Of a DNA stretch of 41,601 nt, positions 1-9,400 are shown in pieces. A program made the translations under genes and the position numbers. Every line of letters starts with the position of its first letter. Position 1 is the stretch's first letter. Source of the stretch: an uncultured Mycoplasmatota bacterium (lineage in GTDB: Bacteria > Bacillota_I > Bacilli_A > RF39 > UBA660); contig URZL01000006.1 in NCBI GenBank assembly GCA_900552335.1, positions 1 to 41,601 on the forward strand. The letters are read 5' to 3'. The notes under the pieces are model-generated. The model made no database searches. It was not told the origin of the DNA and saw only the letters and a program-made list of their open reading frames with translations.

Positions 1-173
1 AAATGGAGAAAAATACGATTATTTATGAAGCGGAAGAAAGAGGGTTTCATAAAGGTATTGAGCAGAATAATTTAGAAATAGCCAAAAAGATGTTACAAAA
101 AGATTATTCTTTAGAACAAGTCAAAGAAATCACAGGTTTAACAGAAACAGAATTAAACCAATTGGAAGATTAA
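1..173 (+). CDS. C-terminal fragment of an Rpn/PD-(D/E)XK nuclease-family protein (5' end outside window)
   Basis: An open frame enters from the left edge and stops at TAA 171-173; about 56 residues are visible. The tail carries a run like EIAKKMLQKDYSLEQVKEI followed by TGLTETEL. This pattern (repeated loss of catalytic turnover, then a short helix-turn-helix-like end) is typical of the C-terminus of Rpn-family recombination-promoting nucleases, often annotated as PD-(D/E)XK nuclease-family transposases. The catalytic domain lies outside the window, so function cannot be checked here. An internal ATG sits at position 3, but the family resemblance indicates the gene begins upstream. It stands alone before the rluB promoter. 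Confidence 0.6.
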   Translation, partial: MEKNTIIYEAEERGFHKGIEQNNLEIAKKMLQKDYSLEQVKEITGLTETELNQLED

Positions 174-185
174 AATTTTTTTAAG

Positions 186-215
186 TTGCGGTTATCTTTT
201 ATCTTATGATATAAT
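186..215 (+). promoter_or_regulatory. Promoter of rluB
   Basis: A -35-like TTGCGG (186-191) and a perfect -10 TATAAT (210-215) are separated by 18 bp, 36 bases before the rluB start. It directly follows the stop of the upstream fragment, so rluB probably has its own transcript. Confidence 0.6.
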
Positions 216-250
216 GTCTAGAGTTTAGTTATACAGAAAAAGGTGATAGA

Positions 251-961
251 ATGGAAAGACTTAGCAAAGTAATTGCGGCATCTGGTATGGCTTCTAGACG
301 AAAAGCTGAAGAATTAATTGATAAGGGACTTGTCAAAGTAAATGGAAAAGTAATTCATGAACAAGGTGTAAAAGTAAATTCTAGTGATTTAATAGAAGTA
401 AATGGTAAAGCTTTAAAAAAAGAATTAAAAGAATATTATTTATTATATAAGCCAAGAGGAGTGGTTACTACTACTAGCGATGAAAAAGGCAGAAAAACGG
501 TTGTAGATTTAATTAATACTGGAAAAAGGATTTATCCTGTTGGAAGATTAGATTATGATACAACAGGAATTTTGCTTCTTACAAATGATGGGGAACTTAC
601 AAATATCTTAACACATCCATCTAATAACATTGATAAGGTATATGTGGCTAAAGTAAAAGGCTTAATTGGAAAACAACAACTTACTACTTTAGCCAATGGT
701 GTCATGATAGATGGTAATTTAACTAGTAAAGCAAAAACACGTATTTTGAAATATGACAAAAAGACAGATTCTTCTTTTGTAGAACTAATCATTCATGAAG
801 GAAAGAATCATCAGGTAAAAAAAATGTTTGAAGCAATTGGTTATCATGTGGAAAAACTAAAAAGAGAAAGATATGCTTTTTTAACTTTAGATGGTTTGAA
901 ATCTGGAGAGTATAGGCCATTATCTGTAAAAGAAGTAAAAAAATTATATAGTTTAAAATAA
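251..961 (+). CDS. rluB: 23S rRNA pseudouridine synthase, RluB/RsuA family
   Basis: A 236-residue enzyme that isomerises a specific uridine in ribosomal RNA to pseudouridine. Residues 1-45 form an S4 RNA-binding domain (MERLSKVIAASGMASRRKAEE, then LVKVNGK). The synthase domain follows, with the family motif GRLDYDTTGILLLTNDG around residues 98-114; Asp101 is the expected catalytic residue. Length and domain order match RluB of Bacillota, where the protein modifies the 2605 region of 23S rRNA; RsuA (16S) is the close alternative and cannot be excluded by reading alone. The start is supported by an AGGTGATAG ribosome binding site. Its 3' end faces truA, another pseudouridine synthase, on the opposite strand. 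Confidence 0.9.
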   Translation: MERLSKVIAASGMASRRKAEELIDKGLVKVNGKVIHEQGVKVNSSDLIEVNGKALKKELKEYYLLYKPRGVVTTTSDEKGRKTVVDLINTGKRIYPVGRLDYDTTGILLLTNDGELTNILTHPSNNIDKVYVAKVKGLIGKQQLTTLANGVMIDGNLTSKAKTRILKYDKKTDSSFVELIIHEGKNHQVKKMFEAIGYHVEKLKRERYAFLTLDGLKSGEYRPLSVKEVKKLYSLK

Positions 962-979
962 AAACACAAATTAATTGTG
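958..979 (-). terminator. Terminator of the ecf-truA operon
   Basis: Read on the minus strand, CACAA/TTGTG arms (965-969 and 975-979) close a 5-base loop and are followed by a T-rich stretch. It overlaps the truA stop and lies against the rluB stop, so it separates the convergent units. Confidence 0.55.
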
Positions 980-1714
980 CTTACTATAATATACATTATT
1001 TAGGTATAATCCACAGGCAGGAGCTTTCAAACCTGCTTTTTTTCTATCTTGCTTTTTTAAAATATCCTTTATATCATTTGCGTTTATTTTTCCTTCACCG
1101 ACATTAACCAAAGTACCAACTATGTTTCTAACCATATAACGTAAAAAACCATTGCCAATAAATGTAAAGGTTAAAATATTTTTTTCACAGTTTGTCTGAA
1201 TATCATAAATAGTACGGATATAACTTTCTTTTTCTTCATCTACTTTTGTAAATGCTTTAAAATTATGTTCTCCAATCAAATAAAGAGTTGCTTTTTTAAT
1301 TTCTTTTATATTTAATGGCCTATTATATTGGAATACGTAATTTACTTGAGTCGGATTGTATTCTCCTAAATTGATTTTGTAGATGTACTCTTTTTTTTTT
1401 ACATCAAATCTGGCATGAAAATCACAACTTACTTTTTCCACATTTTTAATATAAATGTCATTTGGTAATAATTTATTAAGGGAATTTTTTAGTTTGTTTT
1501 CATCTACTTCTTTTTTTAAAGTAAAATGTGCTTTTTGATTATTGGCATGTACACCTTTATCCGTTCTACCGCTCGCGCTTATTTTAACAGGTTCATTGGA
1601 ATTCATTTTGTAAAGACAATCTTCTATCGTTTTTTGAATCGTTTTTTTATTTCCTTGGACTTGATATCCTTCATAGAATGTTCCATCGTAAGCAAATGTT
1701 ATTAAATATTTCAT
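971..1714 (-). CDS. truA: tRNA pseudouridine(38-40) synthase TruA
   Basis: A 247-residue enzyme that forms pseudouridine at positions 38-40 of the tRNA anticodon arm. The N-terminus ([19 protein letters not shown]) and the catalytic motif GRTDKGVHA (residues 49-57, Asp52) are diagnostic. The C-terminal half has the FIGNGFLRYMVRNIVGTLV segment typical of the family. Its start codon overlaps the stop of ecfT by 4 bases, so it is translationally coupled as the last gene of ecfA1-ecfA2-ecfT-truA, a gene order widely conserved in Bacillota. Length is normal. Confidence 0.95.
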   Translation of the reverse strand: MKYLITFAYDGTFYEGYQVQGNKKTIQKTIEDCLYKMNSNEPVKISASGRTDKGVHANNQKAHFTLKKEVDENKLKNSLNKLLPNDIYIKNVEKVSCDFHARFDVKKKEYIYKINLGEYNPTQVNYVFQYNRPLNIKEIKKATLYLIGEHNFKAFTKVDEEKESYIRTIYDIQTNCEKNILTFTFIGNGFLRYMVRNIVGTLVNVGEGKINANDIKDILKKQDRKKAGLKAPACGLYLNNVYYSKHN

Positions 1715-2457
1715 AATAATTCACCCCTTAATATTACAAAGAAAAAGATAATAAATGACATTAAAAATAAAATGTCTTTTTGTTTCATTTTATAATCAAT
1801 GTAGTTGCTTCTTTTATTTTCAAAAGAAAAACCTTTCATTTCCATTATTTCTGCTATATGGTTTGCCTTTTCTATAGAAGAAGTAAAAATAGGTAAAAAT
1901 AATTTTTCTATCAGTATGATATTTTGTTTTATATTTTTTGAAAAGTGTATTCCTCTACTTTTCAAACTTTTTATACTATCATTGATTTTGTTTGCTACAA
2001 TGGGAATAAAATAAATGGTTAAGGTAATACTCATGGATAAAAAGAGTGGATTGATTTTGAACCATTTTAGAGGATAACATAACGTTGTAAAACCATAGTT
2101 TAATTCACTTATTTTGGTTGTAAATAAAATTAGTTTGCTGTATAAAATAATTTCTATTAAACGTAGTAAACAAACAATATTGTAAGATATACTAGTAAAA
2201 AATAAATTAAAAATAAAAAGGAACAAAAAGAATAAAGAAAGATTAGAAATACTTTTTTTATAATAAATAAATGGTATTTTAGATAAATTTAATAAAAAAA
2301 ATAAAAATAAGAAAATAAAGAAATGGGATATTAAATGATTACATAATATGGTTAGTATTAAAAAAAAGATCATGGATAAAATTTTGATAAAAGGATTTAA
2401 CTTGTGAAAAAAACTATTTCCTGTTATATAGGAGTGAAGAGATAAATTATTTAACAT
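1711..2457 (-). CDS. ecfT: Energy-coupling factor transporter transmembrane protein EcfT
   Basis: A 248-residue, very hydrophobic protein, read as the shared T subunit of group II ECF vitamin transporters. It couples the two ATPases to interchangeable substrate-binding S proteins. The N-terminus (residues 9-25, [17 protein letters not shown]) matches the usual EcfT opening with the conserved P-x-K, and a cytoplasmic coupling region with the SLKSRG motif of the family's ARG/xRG signature lies near residues 165-170. Four to six membrane segments are apparent. It overlaps ecfA2 upstream and truA downstream. No S component is present in the window, so the substrate is unknown. Confidence 0.88.
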   Translation of the reverse strand: MLNNLSLHSYITGNSFFHKLNPFIKILSMIFFLILTILCNHLISHFFIFLFLFFLLNLSKIPFIYYKKSISNLSLFFLFLFIFNLFFTSISYNIVCLLRLIEIILYSKLILFTTKISELNYGFTTLCYPLKWFKINPLFLSMSITLTIYFIPIVANKINDSIKSLKSRGIHFSKNIKQNIILIEKLFLPIFTSSIEKANHIAEIMEMKGFSFENKRSNYIDYKMKQKDILFLMSFIIFFFVILRGELL

Positions 2458-3295
2458 AGCGATATATATCCTTAATTAAATCATTGATTTCATCTCTGTA
2501 TCCAATTTTAATATTTTTTTTCTTTTTAACTAATTTAGAAAAAGAAATAACAGAAGGTATTTTTACACTGTATTTTTTTAATTTATCATTTGTAAAAACA
2601 GTATATTTATCTCCTTCTAAAACAATTTTGCCTTCATTTAATACAATCACATTATCCACAAATTTATGTAAGAAATCAGTATCGTGAGATACAATGATAA
2701 TTGTTTTTTGATATTTCTTTTTTAACATACGAAGGAGTTTTACTAATTCTGTCTTATCTTTTTCATCTAGTCCAATAGTCGGTTCATCTAATAAAACAAT
2801 TTTTGGGTTATAAATCAAAATGGAAGCGATGGCAATTTTTTTCTTTTCACTACTAGATAAATCAGTAATCTTTTTTTCTAAATATTCATTTGGAAGATTC
2901 ATCATTTTTAAGGCATCTTGTAATCTTTTTTCTATTTCATTTAAACGGTACTCTTTTAATATTAGTCCAAGAGATAATTCATCTCTTACTGTGGTAGAAC
3001 AAAATTGATCTTGTGCATTTTGGAAAACAAGTCCTACTTGAAAAGAAATATTTTCTAAATCTTTTTGTGTAGTAGCAGATGTTATTTTATAGTCTCCAAT
3101 TTGGATGGTGCCAGATTGTGGTAATAATAATCCACACATTAGTTCTAACATTGTGGTTTTACCAGAACCAGATGATCCCACAATACCAGTGATTGTATTG
3201 CTTTTGATTTTAAAATTGCAGTTATTTAAAATTGATTTTATTTCATAATTGATTTTTTGATAAGAAAAATTAACATTTTCAAATTTTATTTCCAT
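2447..3295 (-). CDS. ecfA2: ECF transporter ATPase, EcfA2 position
   Basis: A 282-residue ABC ATPase that with EcfA1 powers vitamin or metal uptake through EcfT. Visible motifs are Walker [10 protein letters not shown] (40-48), a Q-loop in [10 protein letters not shown] (89-98), Walker B IVLLDE (Glu171) and an H-loop His204 in IVSHDTD. The ABC signature is degenerate: LSSSE (146-150) instead of LSGGQ. The Walker and H-loop residues are otherwise complete, so this subunit should supply a working nucleotide site paired with the signature of EcfA1. It overlaps ecfA1 by 10 bases and ecfT by 11, so it is tightly coupled. The A1/A2 names follow operon order and are not proven. Confidence 0.88.
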   Translation of the reverse strand: MEIKFENVNFSYQKINYEIKSILNNCNFKIKSNTITGIVGSSGSGKTTMLELMCGLLLPQSGTIQIGDYKITSATTQKDLENISFQVGLVFQNAQDQFCSTTVRDELSLGLILKEYRLNEIEKRLQDALKMMNLPNEYLEKKITDLSSSEKKKIAIASILIYNPKIVLLDEPTIGLDEKDKTELVKLLRMLKKKYQKTIIIVSHDTDFLHKFVDNVIVLNEGKIVLEGDKYTVFTNDKLKKYSVKIPSVISFSKLVKKKKNIKIGYRDEINDLIKDIYRYVK

Positions 3296-4041
3296 AAAGT
3301 ATCCACCATTTTACTTTCTTCTAATATTAGTCCATCTATTAAATTATAATATTTTAATTTTAAAGATAGGTCTGCCATAAATGGCAATTTTTGGTTTGCT
3401 ATTTTAAAACTTTTTTCATCTGTTAAGATTTCTTTTATAGGACCTTGTTTTATTATTTTTTTATTTGCTAGAATCGCTATTTCTTTTCCATATACAACAT
3501 TTTCTACATCACTTGTTAGATAAATGATTGTTGTTTTTTTCTCACGATTAATTTTTTTTAACAATTTAAAGCATTTTTGTTTTTGCATTTCATCTAACAT
3601 ACCAAAAGCTTCATCTAATACTAATAGTTTTGGATTGGTAATGAGAGCCTCTGCCAATGCAACTAATTCTTTTTCACCGCCACTTAAGGTATGAACATTG
3701 CATTCTAATAAGGCATTTATATTTAAATAGTCAGCTATTTGAGCAACTCTTTTTTTCATTTCAAATTTATCAATATTTCTATTTTCTAGTGGGAAAACTA
3801 AGTTTTCTATCACAGTATTATAAATAAAATTGTCTTCTATTTGATCAAATAGAATGGAAATGTTTTCTTTCTTTTCTGTTGTTACGCACTCATTTTGAAT
3901 ATATCCACATAGTAGTTTTGCTAACGTTGTTTTTCCACATGAGCTACTTCCTATGATTGTAGTGAAACTTTTTTCTTTTATTTTTAAATTGAAATCTATA
4001 AATAAATTATCTATTTTTAAATGTTCTATTTTTATTTCCAT
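3286..4041 (-). CDS. ecfA1: ECF transporter ATPase, EcfA1 position
   Basis: The 251-residue first gene of the minus-strand operon and partner ATPase of the preceding protein. It has Walker [10 protein letters not shown] (31-39), a near-canonical signature LSGGE (119-123) and Walker B LLVLDE with Glu144. The H-loop position reads YLTSDVE, so the switch His is replaced by Ser177. That would weaken hydrolysis at this protein's own Walker site while leaving its signature usable by the partner. It is slightly shorter than typical EcfA1 (about 275-280). The start has a strong GGTGGTGG ribosome binding site and lies just downstream of a clear minus-strand promoter. Confidence 0.85.
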   Translation of the reverse strand: MEIKIEHLKIDNLFIDFNLKIKEKSFTTIIGSSSCGKTTLAKLLCGYIQNECVTTEKKENISILFDQIEDNFIYNTVIENLVFPLENRNIDKFEMKKRVAQIADYLNINALLECNVHTLSGGEKELVALAEALITNPKLLVLDEAFGMLDEMQKQKCFKLLKKINREKKTTIIYLTSDVENVVYGKEIAILANKKIIKQGPIKEILTDEKSFKIANQKLPFMADLSLKLKYYNLIDGLILEESKMVDTLWK

Positions 4042-4064
4042 ATAACCACCACCGAATGCTTTTT

Positions 4065-4093
4065 ATTATAGTATAGATTGTATTTTTTTTCAA
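4065..4093 (-). promoter_or_regulatory. Promoter of the ecf-truA operon
   Basis: On the minus strand, TTGAAA (plus-strand 4088-4093) and a perfect TATAAT (plus-strand 4065-4070) are separated by exactly 17 bp, about 25 bases before ecfA1. Confidence 0.8.
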
Positions 4094-4112
4094 TTAATAT
4101 TACAAGAAAAAC

Positions 4113-4141
4113 TTTTCAAAAATTATTTTTTGATATATACT
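4113..4141 (+). promoter_or_regulatory. Probable promoter of the composite secretion locus
   Basis: A weak -35-like TTTTCA (4113-4118) and -10-like TATACT (4136-4141) with a 17-bp spacer stand 30 bases before the first gene of the locus. It is divergent from the ecf promoter in the same 127-bp gap. Confidence 0.45.
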
Positions 4142-4170
4142 ATAAATAGTGTAAGATAGGGTGAAGCGTG

Positions 4171-5751
4171 ATGATACTAAGAAGACCATTTGCTTTTTTG
4201 ATTAAACATTTTCGTTTATTTCATTTTATAATGCTTGTTTTTATGGGATATATATTATATAGCTCTAATTCAATATTGTCGTATTTTAGAGAATATTTAA
4301 ATAGTACGATGACGTTAATTAATCATGATGTAGTATTAACTTTATATCCTACCTTTTTATTTTTTTCCATTATGGTTGTTATCATTATTAGTATTGTAAT
4401 TTTAGTATTGATGGCGTTTAAACATAAACCATTTAAATTTTATATTGTAAATATTTTGATAATGGTAGTAACTCTTGTCATTTTGTTAATTTCTAGAAAT
4501 ACAATTAGTAATCTAGAATTGTCTTTAATAGAGGTTAGAATTTTAAAATTAGTACAAGATTTTGTTTTAATTTCTATTTTATTACAAATTATCCCATGTA
4601 TTATGACTTGTATTCGAGCAACAGGTTTTAATATTAAACAGTTTGATTTTGAAAAGGATTTAAAAGAACTGGATATTGATGTAAAAGATAATGAAGAGTT
4701 TGAAGTAAATTTTGATTTAGAAACAGATCGTTATTATCGTAGATTTAGAAAAATAATGAGGTATATTAAGTACATCTATATTGAAAATAAGTATTTGTTT
4801 ACAATTATAGGCTCTGTTTTATTTGCTATTATTTGTCTTATTGTTTATTTAAATCAATCTATTTATAATAAAGTTTATAAAGAAAATGAAACTTTAAAAA
4901 CACAGGAGTTTTATTTTAATGTGGAAGATTCTTATATTACATCAAAAGATTATCATGATAATATAATAGATAAAGATTATTCTTTTTTAATAGTTAAAGT
5001 TAAAGTTAAATCATTTTTTAAAAGCAAGATTTTACCAGTTGGACGAATAGCACTTCATGTAAATGATCATAATATTTATCATACTACTCAATATAAAACG
5101 GAATTTTCCGATTTAGGTTTTTACTATGATAGCAAAGAAATTACCAATGAGTTTTCCACTTATTTATTAGTTTATAAAATTCCAAATAGTTATATTAATG
5201 ATGATATGTTTATTTATTATCATGATAATAATTTTAAGACAATAAAGATTCATTTAACACCAGAAAATTTAAATCAAGATAAAAAAGAGATTACTTTATC
5301 AATAGGTGATACAATTGATTTTAACGATAGTATATTCTATAATTCTAATTTAATTATCAACTCTACGGCTATAGAAAGTCAGTTTACTCTTCAATATAAC
5401 TACTGTGTTAGTTCTAATGAATGCCTTTTATCTAGTGAAATTTTGAAGCCAAACTTAAACACAAATAGCGATAAAGCATTAATCAAAATAGTAGGATCCT
5501 TTACATTAGATGACAATTTAGTGAATCAAAAGCCAACAAATTTGTTTGATTGGATTGAAAAATATGGCAGTATTGTTTATACTGTAGGTGATCATGAATA
5601 TAGGGTATCTAATTTGACGCAAGTGGTTTCTAGTAGGGTAAGTTCTGTTGATACCATTTATGTAGAAGTGCCAAAAAATATTTTGGATGCTACTAGTGTT
5701 AAATTAAAAATTAAGGTACGTAATTCAGTTTATGTTTACATTTTGAAATAA
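4171..5751 (+). CDS. Multi-pass membrane protein with large C-terminal extracytoplasmic domain, unknown function
   Basis: I do not recognise this protein. About 526 residues begin with four hydrophobic segments (roughly residues 10-30, 55-80, 88-108 and 125-148). A charged, probably cytoplasmic stretch follows, with a fifth segment near 212-228, and then about 300 residues that are mostly beta-prone and probably outside the cell. The start of that outer part (DYSFLIVKVKVKS) resembles immunoglobulin-like DUF4352-type domains, but only loosely. I chose ATG 4171 over GTG 4168 because AGGGTG at 4158-4163 is then 7 bases away. It is the first gene of the block leading to the thioester adhesin and Tad genes, so an assembly or anchoring role is possible; this is inferred from position only. 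Confidence 0.7.
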   Translation: MILRRPFAFLIKHFRLFHFIMLVFMGYILYSSNSILSYFREYLNSTMTLINHDVVLTLYPTFLFFSIMVVIIISIVILVLMAFKHKPFKFYIVNILIMVVTLVILLISRNTISNLELSLIEVRILKLVQDFVLISILLQIIPCIMTCIRATGFNIKQFDFEKDLKELDIDVKDNEEFEVNFDLETDRYYRRFRKIMRYIKYIYIENKYLFTIIGSVLFAIICLIVYLNQSIYNKVYKENETLKTQEFYFNVEDSYITSKDYHDNIIDKDYSFLIVKVKVKSFFKSKILPVGRIALHVNDHNIYHTTQYKTEFSDLGFYYDSKEITNEFSTYLLVYKIPNSYINDDMFIYYHDNNFKTIKIHLTPENLNQDKKEITLSIGDTIDFNDSIFYNSNLIINSTAIESQFTLQYNYCVSSNECLLSSEILKPNLNTNSDKALIKIVGSFTLDDNLVNQKPTNLFDWIEKYGSIVYTVGDHEYRVSNLTQVVSSRVSSVDTIYVEVPKNILDATSVKLKIKVRNSVYVYILK

Positions 5752-5777
5752 TTATTGTTTTCTTTCAAAAATGATTG

Positions 5778-5786
5778 TGTTATAAT
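5778..5786 (+). promoter_or_regulatory. Extended -10 promoter before the second gene of the locus
   Basis: TGTTATAAT fits the extended -10 pattern TGnTATAAT. The -35 is poor. It lies in the 55-base gap after the first membrane protein and could give extra transcription of the adhesin and Tad genes. Confidence 0.5.
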
Positions 5787-5806
5787 AAATTAGAAAGGAT
5801 GGTATA

Positions 5807-6439
5807 ATGCGTTATTTAAAAATTTTTATTTATTTGATTATACTATCCCCACTTTGTGTGAAGGGCTTAGTTTGTGATAATACAACAAAAGTAAGACTTC
5901 AAAAATTGGCTCAAAATATTACAACTAGTTATGATTATGTTGAACAAAATGGAACAGTGACTTTTAATATTACTTTTTTAAATTTAAATAGTGAACTTTA
6001 TTTGGTGGATACAGTAAACGAGAAAGATATTTATTATAGTGATACAAGTTTAACTTTGAACGGGTTTGAAAGTGGTAAAAATTATAAATTTGAAGTTAGA
6101 AGTACTGATCCATTTTGCAGTGGGAGTGTTTTATATTACATTTATGTCACAACTCCTTACTTTAATCCATATTATAATGATCCGATTTGTGAAGGAGTTT
6201 CTTATAAATATTGCAACAAGTGGCAAAAAAATGATCTATCTTATGATGAATTCATAGAAAATGTTCAAAATTACAAAAAAGAAATAATAGTCAAACCTGA
6301 TAATCCTGAAAATATAAAAGGAATCTTTGATTATTTAATAGACTTTTATGTTTCTTATTACTATATAGTTTTACCAATTATCATTTTATCCATAATTATT
6401 TATATTGTAGTTGCTAGAAAAAAAGATAGTTTATTCTAG
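5807..6439 (+). CDS. Secreted, membrane-anchored small surface protein, unknown function
   Basis: A 210-residue protein with an N-terminal signal peptide (about residues 1-20, ending near VKG). An extracytoplasmic part has six Cys residues, and a C-terminal membrane anchor (about 184-203) is followed by the basic tail ARKKDSLF. The middle (residues 45-115) is beta-rich and looks like a single fibronectin-III-like or Ig-like fold (GFESGKNYKFEVRSTDPFC), which is an inference from pattern only. The start has a GAAAGGA binding site. It is followed after 10 bases by the thioester adhesin gene, and the pair may be partners at the cell surface, with this one providing the anchor that the adhesin lacks. 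Confidence 0.7.
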   Translation: MRYLKIFIYLIILSPLCVKGLVCDNTTKVRLQKLAQNITTSYDYVEQNGTVTFNITFLNLNSELYLVDTVNEKDIYYSDTSLTLNGFESGKNYKFEVRSTDPFCSGSVLYYIYVTTPYFNPYYNDPICEGVSYKYCNKWQKNDLSYDEFIENVQNYKKEIIVKPDNPENIKGIFDYLIDFYVSYYYIVLPIIILSIIIYIVVARKKDSLF

Positions 6440-6449
6440 GGGGTGAAGT

Positions 6450-9400
6450 ATGAAAAAAATAGTATTGATTTTTGTAAGTATATTTAGTTTCTTTTATTTT
6501 GAAAATGTAAAGGCATTAGAAGCTTGTACAGATACACAGATAAAAGATGCAAGAGTTACCTTAAATGTATCAGTGTTTGCCGAAGGAGTTTCTATTCCAT
6601 CACTAGGACGTACTGCTTCTTCTGGCAAAGCTAATATTTATAAAATGACAATGACAAATAACAGTAATGGCTCTACTAGTAATGCTTTTTGTTTGGATAG
6701 TGGAAAGTCTGCTAGAACAGGTATTACTTACAAAATTGATCATGAAGTAACTAGTGATAAATGGAAAAAATTATACCAATATGGAATGGAATATAAAAAT
6801 GATGATCAAAAGTACATTGTTGCACAAGCAGCTTTGTGGTTATTACGTGAACAAAAATCGTGGAGTTTATATTTACAAAGTGTAGCAGAAGATATCTACG
6901 TAAACAGACATTGTGAAACCATTTTAAGATCTTATGGTTTGTCTGAAACACAAGCTCAAAATACATGCTCTACGGCATCTACCAAGGATGACAGTACCAA
7001 TTTTATTTATAGTCAAGTTTTTAGATTATGTACAGCAAAAGGAAATTGCAGCAGCGCAAAATTTATTGCTTCTGGAATCAATAATGCTGTTAATCATTTC
7101 AATAATTATTCTAAACAATATTCGGGGCGTTTATTTTACTGGGTTTCGACAAGTGGAGATTATCAAGCTATGTTAGCCCCTCTTACCTGTGGTGGAGAAG
7201 AAGTAACTCCAGAAAGACGAGTTTGTACAGATAATAGTGGTAGAACACACGATTATACAGATGAGTATAATGCTTGTGTTTTAACAGGAAAAACAGGAGC
7301 AGTATGTAAGTCAGAACTAGACAACAAATATTGCCCAAGCGGTAAGAAATATACAGTAAAAACAACTGGTAGTGATGCAGTATGCACAAATAGCTCTTCT
7401 AACGTTGGTTCTTACCATGAGTATGTAGAAGAAAGCAGTGATGGTCTTGCTATTCCTGGCAAAGGAGAACCAGAAAAGGTAGTAAGTTCTTATTGTAATT
7501 TATATTGTTTGGAGACAACAGCTCAACAAATTTTTCCAGGTAATGTAAGACCTTCTGTATCAGCTGGTACTTACCTTATTTGGCCTACAAGTGATGCTAC
7601 TATATCCTCTATTTACAAAAACCAATATCCATTAAAATTCTATGGAGAAAAGACATGCTATGTTGTAATGGCAGGCTCTGAAAATACCGTAAACAAAACA
7701 AATATTACTACGGTCTATAATACTTTAACAAAAGACGCCAATAGCAAAAATAAATATGGATCATTTGCCAGAAGAACTTATGAGGCAACAAGATTGGGTA
7801 GTGGATGTGAAAGTACTTATAGTAATACATCTGGTGTTTGTAAGTCTTCTTATGATGATTATTTATCCAAAAAGAAATCATATGAAGATTATAATAATGG
7901 TTCTGAATATAAGAATGCAGTAAGTAGTAAAGAAAAAAAAGATAAACATAATGCAGAAGTATCACAATGTGAAACGGATGCATCAAACAAAGAAAATTCA
8001 TGTAAAAATGCATGCAAGACGAAGGCTTGCAAAAATAAGTGCCCAAAAGCTAGTGATGCTAATTGTGGAAGCAGTGAAAGTACTGCTGCAGAGGAAAGAA
8101 TTATCGCTAAACGTAATGATTTATTAAAAGCATACGAAGAGGCCGAAAAGGTATATAATAGTTGTCAAACTGAAAAAAATGCTTGTAATGATTATACTAA
8201 TGCAGTTAATAAAGTAGTTAGTTTTGCTAATGAAGTAAAAGCTTGTGCTACTTATAATTTATCGTGTTCTGGATCTAGTTGTGAACTTTACAATTATGCA
8301 ACAAATATAGATTTGTCTTGGGGAGATCCAGAGTATGGAAAAACCATTACTGATGCAGAATTGGAAAAAACTAAAAATTATAGTTCAACTGTAGAAAATA
8401 ATGTTTCTGTAACAACTAGTGTAAGTTCTTCTCAAGGATTTAGTACAATTAGAAGTAATACATCAAGATTAATTACAGAAGTACAAGGAATTACAAATAA
8501 CAGAAAAGTTGTTATGAGTGTTAATGTTACATATTCTTTGCCTACAGGTGATAATTTATTATATAATTATGTTGTAAAAAGAGATAATCGAGTAATATCA
8601 CAGACATCAAAACCATCAGGTGATAGCAATTATGCTACAATTGGTTTTAGTAATTTACCAGTATCATTTGATGCAAAATCTTCTACCCCTTACAATTTAA
8701 CTTTATCGAATATTCGATTTGGTGATAATGGAGGTCAATATAGTCCTAATGATTATACATGTAATTATGAAGCAACGAAAGCCACTCCATCTAGCTGTGT
8801 ATGTCCGACTGGTACAATGAATGAGGGTAAAGATTTAAGCAATATCATTATTGATAAAGGTTTTACATGTAGTGAAGCTCAAAAAACATTCTGTGATACT
8901 GAGCCAACTACTTGTCCAGATGATGCTTCTATTGACTTGAGTTCATGTTTAAAAGATAGTGATTACTTTGCTTGCTATGATAAATATTGTAGAAGCGATG
9001 ACACTAAAAGAAAATATTGTCCAGAAGATTCTAGTATCGATTTATCTGCTTGTTTAAATAATCATAGTTATGATACTTGTTATAATTTGTTCTGTACTGG
9101 AGGTATTAATCCAGGTGGTTATAAATGTAAAAACTCTTTAGGAGTAGATGGCCCAATGGATATTACTTCTTGCGTTATGACAAAAATGTCGCAAGGATTA
9201 AGTGAAGCAGAAGCTGTCGATACCTGTGATGCGTTGGTTTGCCCATTATCTGGCTTAAGAATTATATATCGTACTATTTCACTAGAAAATCCATTTCCTA
9301 GTAAATTAGCGGATGCTAAAATTACTCAAACGGGATTAAGTGTTGGAATGTTTAATGATAATGTAAAAGGTAGATATCCAGGTACAAACTGGAATGATCA

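Noticed and set aside
6751..8046. Open frames on the minus strand inside the adhesin gene (for example 7708-8046)
   Set aside because: Their translations are low-complexity His/Tyr/Leu-rich, lack binding sites and mirror a well-supported plus-strand gene.
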